Below, piece after piece: positions 6,717-11,992 of a stretch of 11,992 nucleotides of DNA (position 1 is its first letter; every line of letters begins with the position of its first letter). The stretch spans positions 1 to 11,992 of the forward strand of contig CAAETL010000077.1 in the NCBI GenBank assembly GCA_900758955.1, in the 5' to 3' direction. The translations under genes and the position numbers were made by a program. The stretch is from an uncultured Oscillospiraceae bacterium. GTDB taxonomy: Bacteria; Bacillota; Clostridia; Oscillospirales; Oscillospiraceae. The notes under the pieces were generated by a model that ran no database searches, was not told the origin of the DNA, and was given only the letters and a program-made list of their open reading frames with translations.

Positions 6717-7610
6717 ATGGAAAAGAAAAGAGCAATCGTATTTGTCGGCACCGTTTATGCGCTTGCCATAATTTGTACTCTCCCGCTGTTTTTTTACAGT
6801 AGGGCGTTGGATCAGCAAATGTTCCAATTCCTCATTATGATAACGGGCGTGGTCTTTATGTGGCTCCCGGTCCTGGCAGTATTCCTCACCAGAAAAATCA
6901 CAAGGGATCCATTTAAGGTAGCGCTTCGCCCCCGCTTCAAGCGATACTGGCGGTCTTATCTGGGCGCCTGCTTTCTGCCCGGGGCGGCTGTCTGCGTGGG
7001 GACGGCGGCCTTCTTCCTGCTTTTCCCCGACAAGTTGGATCTGACCTGGGGATATGTGCAGGCCACAATCGGAATGACGCCCCCATTCACCCTTTCCATT
7101 CCGATCGTACTCGGACTGGGAGTCCTTGCGACACTGGTGGCGCCGCTGGTGATTGTAAATCACATCCTAGCCTTTGGCGAGGAGTTCGGCTGGCGGGGCT
7201 ATCTGCTCTACAAGCTGCGTTCCTGCATGTCGGACCGGACGGCGGTTCTGCTCAGCGGCGCCCTGTGGGGGCTGGCCCATGCGCCGCTGGTCTCATTCGG
7301 TTTGAACTACAACATGGGATACCCTGGGTTTCCACTGTCCGGCATTTTGATGATGGTCGTCTTTGCCACGGTGATCGGTATCTGGTTTTCTGACCTGACG
7401 ATTCGCACGAACAGTGTGATCGCGGCCAGTGTCGCCCATGGCGCCTTGAATGCCGTCCGTGAGGCGCCGCTTTTTATCTCTGTGATGGGCGTTAATACGC
7501 TGCTGGGGCCAAAGCCGTCCGGGATCATCGGGATGGCCGGGTTAATCCTTCTGGCCGTCATCATTCTAATACGTTGGGAGACAGCTGCGCGTAACCGCCG
7601 ACCAGCATGA
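6717..7610 (+). CDS. CPBP-family intramembrane metalloprotease
   Basis: ATG 6717 gives 297 residues and has AAAGGA nine bases upstream; the frame is open 31 codons further back, but that extension is not hydrophobic and has no ribosome binding site. The protein is polytopic, with hydrophobic segments near residues 6-27, 36-57, 82-103, 128-151, 174-190, 207-225 and 266-286. The three CPBP (Abi/CaaX protease) motifs are present: EEFGWR at 155-160 with Glu155, Glu156 and Arg160, then LWGLAHAP with His188, then AHGALN with His241 and Asn245. Catalytic residues are therefore intact and the protein should be an active membrane-embedded endopeptidase. Bacterial members act in bacteriocin self-immunity or protein maturation, but the substrate here is unknown. 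No peptide gene is obvious next to it. It may belong to the methyltransferase unit or be expressed separately; no clear promoter was found. Confidence 0.9.
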   Translation: MEKKRAIVFVGTVYALAIICTLPLFFYSRALDQQMFQFLIMITGVVFMWLPVLAVFLTRKITRDPFKVALRPRFKRYWRSYLGACFLPGAAVCVGTAAFFLLFPDKLDLTWGYVQATIGMTPPFTLSIPIVLGLGVLATLVAPLVIVNHILAFGEEFGWRGYLLYKLRSCMSDRTAVLLSGALWGLAHAPLVSFGLNYNMGYPGFPLSGILMMVVFATVIGIWFSDLTIRTNSVIAASVAHGALNAVREAPLFISVMGVNTLLGPKPSGIIGMAGLILLAVIILIRWETAARNRRPA

Positions 7611-7707
7611 GAATCTCATCCAGGCGAAACCACCGCCCGTAGCTATTACGTCCCGCAAACCTTACAAAAGGAAGCAATTTGATTGCGCTCCATCCAATTT
7701 GCGCGTG

Positions 7708-7746
7708 GAGAGGCGCGGCTGTGTAAATGCCACAGCCGCGCCTTTC
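7708..7746 (+). terminator. Strong hairpin, probable terminator after the CPBP gene
   Basis: AGGCGCGGCTGTG (7711-7723) pairs perfectly with CACAGCCGCGCCT (7731-7743) around a 7-base loop, and three more pairs (one G-T) extend it to 16. It lies about 100 bases after the protease stop. Only a short TTT follows, so it is a weak intrinsic terminator by the T-run rule, but the stem is very stable. Confidence 0.5.
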
Positions 7747-7766
7747 TGCGCGCAACCAGCAGAGTG

Positions 7767-7805
7767 TGGTACTGGCGTTGTGCGCCGGAAAGGAACGCCA
7801 TACCA
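7767..7805 (+). repeat. Second hairpin in the leader of the beta-helix gene
   Basis: TGGTA C TGGCGTT (7767-7779) pairs with AACGCCA TACCA (7794-7805): 12 base pairs with one bulged C at 7772 and a 14-base loop. It lies 23 bases after the preceding strong hairpin, with no T-run. It could be part of a structured 5' leader or a small RNA. A smaller dyad, ATGC G GCAT, nested in GATT and AATC, lies at about 7858-7877. Confidence 0.4.
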
Positions 7806-7957
7806 GCAAAAGACTCGGAATCAGGATATGTTCGAACGACCGGGTTCGCGCCTAAGCGATTGGATGCGGCATGAATCCGGCGTGTTTTACAATCTGTGAC
7901 ACCGTCTGCGGAATTGGTTCATAAACTGATATACAACCATAAAGCAGGTGAATATGA

Positions 7958-10903
7958 ATGGCACAAGTATCAACGTTAACCGAGCTGCTGTCGGCCCTGG
8001 AAAACCAGGAGACCCCGATCCAGCTTGTAAACGATATTACGGTAATTACGTCTCTGGCCGTATCCTACGCCCTGGTCCTAGAAAGCGCTGAAGCGCCCGC
8101 GAAAACGCTTCGGGCCGCCACGCCCATTGCCGGAAGCTTGATCCGCGTGACCGCGGGAGGTGCGCTTACACTGCAAAATATCACACTGTCTGGCCAGGCT
8201 GTCGGACCACTCACGCAGGTGGAGGGTGGGACGCTCCGTTTGGAGACAGGCGCGGTTTTACAGGAAAATCGGGCGGTGGAGGGCGGCGCGGTCCGCTGTC
8301 AGCGTACTGGCGGCGAGCCCGTGGCGCTGTATATGGATGGAAACGCCCGGATTACGCAGTGCCAGGCCGACCAGGCCGGGGGCGGCGTTTATTTCCTGGC
8401 CCAGCCCGGCGACGTCTGCCGCATCTCGGGGCAGGCGGAGATCGACGGAAACAGTGCGGAGTCCGGCGGCGGTCTCTACTTTTCCGGTCCCCAGGGGACC
8501 GAGCTTCTGATTGACGGCTCCGTCTCCATCCACGGCAACAGCAGCGCCTATGGGGGCGGCGTCAGGTGCGAGGGGACCCTGACGGTCCGCGGCGGCAGTA
8601 TCCGGAACAATTCCGCGGCCTTTAACGGGGCAGGCATCTATATGAACGCGCCGCAGCTCTCTCTCACGTTGGATGAGGCGGCGGTCTCCGACAACAGAAC
8701 GGAGCTCTTTATGAGCGGGGGCGGGGGAGTCTATCTGGAGGGGAGCGCCGCGTCGGTCCAGATCACGGACAGCCAGCTAAACGGCAACTACAGCGGCGCG
8801 GGGATGGCCCTCTGGGGGATCTTGGAGACCGTCTCCTTGGAAATCGCCCGCTCCCACCTGGATGAAAACCTGTTTGAGAGCGGACGCTCCGGGGCGGTCG
8901 ATCTGATTTTGGAGCAGGGTGGCTCCGTCGACATCACCGGCAGTACAATTTCACGCAATGAGTCCGGCGCGCTGCATGTGATCCACCGCTCTACCGGTCC
9001 GCTGACCCTCAACCTGACCGACGGGGTCCTCGAGGATAACGGGGGCATCGGCGGCGTCTATCTGGAATCTCAGAGCGCCAGGATGACCGTGGACGGCAGC
9101 AGCAGCCTCTCCGGCCACATGCGTTACGGCGGCGGCATCTTTTTCCGGGGCGGCAGCGGCACGTCCCTTACCATCGGGTCCACCACCGTCATTGCCAACA
9201 ACACCGGGCGGGGGGTCTACCTGTCCGGCGGTGTCCTGACGCTGCGGGACCAGGTAAAGATCCTGAGCAACCGGGGCTCGTACGGCTCCGGCGCGGGTGT
9301 GATCCTCGCGAGCGGGACGGTGAACATCCAGGACCAGGTAGAGATCGCGGGAAACCGGGCTGTGAGCGCGGGGGCGGGCCTCTATGTGACCGCTGGCGCC
9401 GTTCACATGACCGGGGGGACCATCCATGACAATACCGCTCCCGGAAATGGCGGCGGGGTGGGCCTGTATTTCGACACTGTGATGCGTCAAACCGGGGGCG
9501 ACATCTACAGCAACACCGCCGAGCAATCCGGCGGCGGCGTCTTCGTGGACGCAAGCTCCACCTTTCACCAGACGGACGCCGGTACCGTGGGGGCCGGGGG
9601 ATTCAATACCGCCGCCGACGGCCCTGGGGTCTACAACACGGGGACCTTCCAGTTGGACGGCAGCCGCCCCCTGACAAACGGCCTGTGGATTGACACCCGG
9701 GAGGCCGCCGCCCGGATCACCGGCCCGCTTCTGCCCGGCTCCGCCATCCAACTGGATGAGAGCGAGTATGTTACGCCCGACCCCATGGCGGCCCCCATCG
9801 TGGTGGCCCAGGCAGCCGAAGGGTATCCCGTGTTGGCCCAGGCGGACGGGGACGCCTTCCTGAAGCCGGTCCAGAACTTTGAGCACTGGCAGATTCAGTT
9901 GAGCGGAGACCGGACCCAGGTACGACTGGTCCCAACGGAGTACACGATCTACTATGAAAACCTGCTGGGCGCTTCCAATCCCAACCCGCCGTCTTACACC
10001 TATTACACGCCGGATATTATCCTGCAAGACCCGGTCCCCCAGGACACACGCCAGTTCCTCGGGTGGTTTGACGCCCCCCGGGGCGGGGTACAGGTGACGG
10101 TAATCCCTCGGGGCAGCGCGGGGGACCAGACGCTCTACGCCCGGTGGTCCTTCACCCTCACTTACCACGGCAATGATGCGGGCGGTCCCCCGGCCCGGCT
10201 GATTCCGGACCCCCAGCAGATCCCCCAGGACCAAGCCGTGGCACTGCCTGATGTAATCCCGGTGCGGGAGGGATACCACTTCACCGGCTGGAACACCCGG
10301 GCCGACGGCTCAGGCGAGGTCTTCCAGCCCGGCGATCCCTTTGGCCCCATTGGAGCGGGCACGGACCTGTACGCCCAATGGGAGCAACTTCCCCCGGCCA
10401 CCCATCTTATCACCTATGAGCCCAACGACGCGGGCGGGCCGCCTGCGGAGGGAATCCCCGGCCAGCAGGAGGTCATAGACGGCCAGATGGCCCGCCTGTC
10501 CACAGCCATTCCCATACGGGCAGGCTACCGCTTCACAGGCTGGAACACCCGACCGGACGGCTTGGGCGAAGATTACCAGCCCGGCCAGACGGTGGGACCG
10601 CTCTATGCGGATCTCACCCTCTATGCCCAGTGGGAATTGATGCAGCACACCCTCACCTACCACGGCAATGTGGCGTGCGGTCCGCCGGCCCATTGCATTC
10701 CTAGTCCACAGTCGGTCCCTGACGGGCAGACAGCCACACTTTCCCCTATGGTCCCTTTTCGCGCACACTTCTATTTTAACCAATGGAATACCATGCCCGA
10801 CGGCAGCGGAATCTCCTACTGTCCGCGAGATGTTCTAGGACCTGTATTCGACGATGTGGACCTATACGCGCAGTGGGTATCGCGTCCGATATTTATCTGC
10901 TGA
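7958..10903 (+). CDS. Beta-helix (pectin-lyase-fold) protein with C-terminal Listeria/Bacteroides repeats
   Basis: This 981-residue protein starts at ATG 7958, preceded by AGGTGA six bases upstream; ATG 7954 is in another frame. Residues 1 to about 570 form a right-handed parallel beta-helix, seen in the recurring coils with GGGVY, GGGLYF, GAGIYM, GGVYL and Asn ladders such as NNSAA and SNTAEQSGGG. A linking beta-domain follows to about 660. Then come one divergent and three clear repeats of the Flg_new/List_Bact_rpt type, each with GGPPA, a FTGWNT core and LYAQW. The protein starts directly with MAQVSTLTELLSAL, with no basic-hydrophobic signal peptide, and ends at SRPIFIC with no LPXTG motif, membrane segment or sorting signal. 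Proteins of this build are normally extracellular adhesins or matrix proteins, so the missing export signal is odd. Base composition is clearly more GC-rich than its neighbours, which suggests a different history. It is monocistronic as far as visible. Confidence 0.85.
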   Translation: MAQVSTLTELLSALENQETPIQLVNDITVITSLAVSYALVLESAEAPAKTLRAATPIAGSLIRVTAGGALTLQNITLSGQAVGPLTQVEGGTLRLETGAVLQENRAVEGGAVRCQRTGGEPVALYMDGNARITQCQADQAGGGVYFLAQPGDVCRISGQAEIDGNSAESGGGLYFSGPQGTELLIDGSVSIHGNSSAYGGGVRCEGTLTVRGGSIRNNSAAFNGAGIYMNAPQLSLTLDEAAVSDNRTELFMSGGGGVYLEGSAASVQITDSQLNGNYSGAGMALWGILETVSLEIARSHLDENLFESGRSGAVDLILEQGGSVDITGSTISRNESGALHVIHRSTGPLTLNLTDGVLEDNGGIGGVYLESQSARMTVDGSSSLSGHMRYGGGIFFRGGSGTSLTIGSTTVIANNTGRGVYLSGGVLTLRDQVKILSNRGSYGSGAGVILASGTVNIQDQVEIAGNRAVSAGAGLYVTAGAVHMTGGTIHDNTAPGNGGGVGLYFDTVMRQTGGDIYSNTAEQSGGGVFVDASSTFHQTDAGTVGAGGFNTAADGPGVYNTGTFQLDGSRPLTNGLWIDTREAAARITGPLLPGSAIQLDESEYVTPDPMAAPIVVAQAAEGYPVLAQADGDAFLKPVQNFEHWQIQLSGDRTQVRLVPTEYTIYYENLLGASNPNPPSYTYYTPDIILQDPVPQDTRQFLGWFDAPRGGVQVTVIPRGSAGDQTLYARWSFTLTYHGNDAGGPPARLIPDPQQIPQDQAVALPDVIPVREGYHFTGWNTRADGSGEVFQPGDPFGPIGAGTDLYAQWEQLPPATHLITYEPNDAGGPPAEGIPGQQEVIDGQMARLSTAIPIRAGYRFTGWNTRPDGLGEDYQPGQTVGPLYADLTLYAQWELMQHTLTYHGNVACGPPAHCIPSPQSVPDGQTATLSPMVPFRAHFYFNQWNTMPDGSGISYCPRDVLGPVFDDVDLYAQWVSRPIFIC
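10151..10876 (+). repeat. Three tandem ~80-codon repeats within the beta-helix gene
   Basis: Three related coding units end at the conserved LYAQW tryptophan codons at 10379, 10631 and 10874, giving periods of 84 and 81 codons. A divergent fourth unit ends at the tryptophan codon at 10145. Units 1 and 2 share NDAGGPPA, then FTGWNTR.DG.GE, then LYAQWE. Unit 3 is degenerate: NVACGPPAHCIP and FNQWNTMPDG, with cysteines not found in units 1 and 2. Confidence 0.8.
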
Positions 10904-10952
10904 AAAAGCGATAGACCGAGATAGATTCTCTTTCATTTCCCATCAACAACAG

Positions 10953-10975
10953 GGAGGGGCGGTTGCCGCCCCTCC
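10953..10975. repeat. GC-rich intergenic palindrome
   Basis: GGAGGGGCGG (10953-10962) and CCGCCCCTCC (10966-10975) form a perfect 10-bp stem with a TTG loop, 50 bases after the beta-helix stop codon. No T-run follows, so it is not a standard intrinsic terminator. It could protect the 3' end of the message or be one copy of a dispersed palindromic element. Confidence 0.5.
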
Positions 10976-11130
10976 TACCGTTCAGGGGGCGGTACCATCT
11001 GAAAGAACAGTTTTTCACGAATCTGGACTGCTTGATAGGATTGATCTAGGGCTTTTGGCGAAGCCGTCAATCAATGGAACAATGAGCGTCTGTCCCGCCC
11101 CTAGAATTCCCTATTTCTTTCTATACACAA

Positions 11131-11147
11131 GAAATGTATATCATTTC
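11131..11147. promoter_or_regulatory. AT-rich inverted repeat, possible operator
   Basis: GAAATG and CATTTC flank TATAT to form a perfect 17-base dyad. It lies about 60 bases upstream of the proposed promoter of the PAS gene, a reasonable place for a regulator site. No regulator is tied to it. Confidence 0.25.
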
Positions 11148-11203
11148 ACACAACCGCGCCCTATCTAAAATTGAATTATTCTCTACGAAGGGCGCATGGC
11201 ACA

Positions 11204-11232
11204 TTGCTTTATCAATCATAAAATGGTACTAT
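11204..11232 (+). promoter_or_regulatory. Probable promoter of the receiver-PAS gene
   Basis: TTGCTT (11204-11209) and TACTAT (11227-11232) are 17 bases apart, and TG at 11224-11225 makes an extended -10 box. Transcription would start near 11239 and give a leader of about 110 bases. TATAAA at 11230 overlaps but has poor spacing. Confidence 0.45.
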
Positions 11233-11351
11233 AAAATAAACTTTTATGATGTAACATCCGCAACATCACCTTTCCGGCGGAACCGGAGGGAGTAAAACGA
11301 GGCGGTCGGCACGCAACAGGCAGCGGCGCCGCCATGGAGGAGGGACAGGCT

Positions 11352-11992
11352 GTGTATCACTGCAATCTGACAATCCATGTCCTGAGTATAAGTCCGCAAT
11401 TGGAGCAGATTCTGCGCGAGGTTACCCCACCGGAACGCTTTTCCTGTCAATTTGAGACGTGTTCCGACCTCAGCGAGGGGAGCTTGACAGGCTGCAACAT
11501 TTTGATTTTAGATCTGCCCGATTGCTGCACGACAAATTTTCTATCCCGGATTCCACCGCATATACAGGTGATCCTCTGCGCTGAACCCCAGGCCCTGAAT
11601 CACGTGCAGGATGAGGCGGGACTGCGGTGCGACGACCTCTGGCCCAAGCCCTTTTCGCCTCAATTTGCGGCCGCCCGTTTTTTCCGGCTCCTGGACGGTA
11701 TGAAAGTCAAAAAGGACTGTTTTCTGGCACAGACCTATCTAGATACCGCCATCAACAGCATTCCGGACCTGGTTTGGTTTAAGGACTTGCGCGGTTCCCA
11801 TGAGAAGGTAAACGATGCCTTTTGTCACGCGGTGGGCAAAACGAAGCAAGACGTACAGGGCCGGGGCCATTACTATATCTGGGATTTGGAGCCGGATGAA
11901 TATGCCAAAGGCGAGTATGTCTGCCTGGAAACGGAGGAAGAAGTCCTGCGGCGGCGGGAGACCTGCCTGGTTGATGAAAAGGTAAAAAGCAA
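11352..11992 (+). CDS. Signalling protein with degenerate receiver and PAS domains (3' partial)
   Basis: The frame runs off the window end with 213 codons visible. GTG 11352 is preferred as start: GGAGGAGGG lies seven bases upstream. The in-frame ATG 11334 would place that site inside the coding region and has no good site of its own. Residues about 5-115 read as a receiver domain: strand NILILDL places Asp54 at the phosphorylation position, and WPKPF places Lys99 at the conserved lysine. The acidic pair after the first strand is missing (VLSIS instead of the usual Asp-Asp), so magnesium-dependent phosphorylation is doubtful. A linker helix to about 128 leads into a PAS domain (AINSIPDLVWFKD, then VNDAFCHAVGK), a small-molecule or redox sensor. 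Clostridial proteins of this layout usually continue into a GGDEF cyclase, HD-GYP or histidine kinase output, but that part is outside the window. It is cytoplasmic; no membrane segment is visible. Confidence 0.75.
   Translation, partial: MYHCNLTIHVLSISPQLEQILREVTPPERFSCQFETCSDLSEGSLTGCNILILDLPDCCTTNFLSRIPPHIQVILCAEPQALNHVQDEAGLRCDDLWPKPFSPQFAAARFFRLLDGMKVKKDCFLAQTYLDTAINSIPDLVWFKDLRGSHEKVNDAFCHAVGKTKQDVQGRGHYYIWDLEPDEYAKGEYVCLETEEEVLRRRETCLVDEKVKS

Larger units (their letters stand above)
7611..7957. other. Intergenic region rich in hairpins
   Basis: This 347-base gap carries the two strong hairpins described separately and smaller dyads near 7833-7877. I see no promoter with good spacing for the downstream gene; the best piece is TTGGTT at 7914-7919, with no matching -10. 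Short frames on the + strand through 7683-7899 are low-complexity readings of the hairpin arms and are not taken as genes. Confidence 0.5.
10904..11351. other. Intergenic region before the PAS sensor gene
   Basis: About 450 bases with no supportable gene; a + strand frame crossing 10854-11168 begins inside the previous gene and shows no domain. It contains a GC-rich palindrome at 10953-10975, an imperfect hairpin at 11040-11075 (ATTGAT with ATCAAT outside, GGCTT with AAGCC inside), an AT-rich inverted repeat at 11131-11147, and a promoter at 11204-11232. The stretch is AT-rich compared with the genes on both sides. Confidence 0.5.

Noticed and set aside
7830..7877. A possible tRNA or attC-like fold around GGTTCG
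   Set aside because: The T-loop-like bases lack an acceptor stem, anticodon arm and CCA context, and the inverted core sites of attC are not present in the right order.
8951..10279. A 442-codon open frame on the - strand inside the beta-helix gene
   Set aside because: It is a shadow of a GC-rich Gly/Ala-rich + strand gene. It has no domain, low-complexity composition and no ribosome binding site, while the + strand frame has clear fold repeats.
10854..11168. A 104-codon + strand frame running from the end of the beta-helix gene
   Set aside because: It starts inside the previous gene in another frame, crosses a GC palindrome and shows no domain or ribosome binding site.

Overview
The window looks like chromosomal DNA of a gut Clostridia-type Firmicute, probably Oscillospiraceae-like. 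This rests on the strong GGAGG-type ribosome binding sites, the TTGACA/TATAAT-class promoters, a lipoprotein signal peptide with a typical lipobox, and the mix of moderate-GC genes with one clearly GC-richer surface-type gene. No tRNA, rRNA, CRISPR array or intact insertion sequence was seen. All recognisable genes are on the + strand.

Layout. (1) Bases 1-3355 hold two tandem paralogues: an extracellular solute-binding domain fused to a module resembling the C-terminal domain of 5'-nucleotidases, without the catalytic metallophosphatase domain. The first lacks its N-terminus at the window edge; the second is a complete lipoprotein. (2) Bases 3517-4937 hold a MarR-family regulator and an abutting DUF6544-like membrane-anchored protein. 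Their strong promoter lies inside a near-perfect 40-bp palindrome, a likely autoregulatory operator. (3) Bases 4938-5465 are intergenic, with an OmpR-type 11-bp direct repeat over a -10 box, a possible 14-codon leader ORF and a promoter. (4) Bases 5466-7610 hold a class I SAM methyltransferase, a truncated GyrI-like effector-binding ORF, about 260 bp of apparent debris, and a CPBP-family intramembrane protease. (5) Bases 7611-7957 hold several strong hairpins. (6) Bases 7958-10903 encode a 981-residue right-handed beta-helix protein ending in about 80-residue Listeria/Bacteroides-type repeats, with no visible signal peptide or wall anchor. (7) Bases 10904-11351 are intergenic, with a GC-rich palindrome and a promoter. 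(8) Bases 11352 to the end hold the start of a signalling protein with a degenerate receiver domain and a PAS domain, whose output domain lies beyond the window.

The theme is cell envelope and environmental sensing: lipid-anchored ligand binders, a ligand-responsive repressor, a membrane protease, a large surface-type protein and a PAS sensor. There are three independent transcription units with visible promoters (marR pair, methyltransferase cluster, PAS sensor). The least explained items are the nucleotidase-tail binding proteins, the palindrome-embedded promoter, and the beta-helix protein without an export signal.
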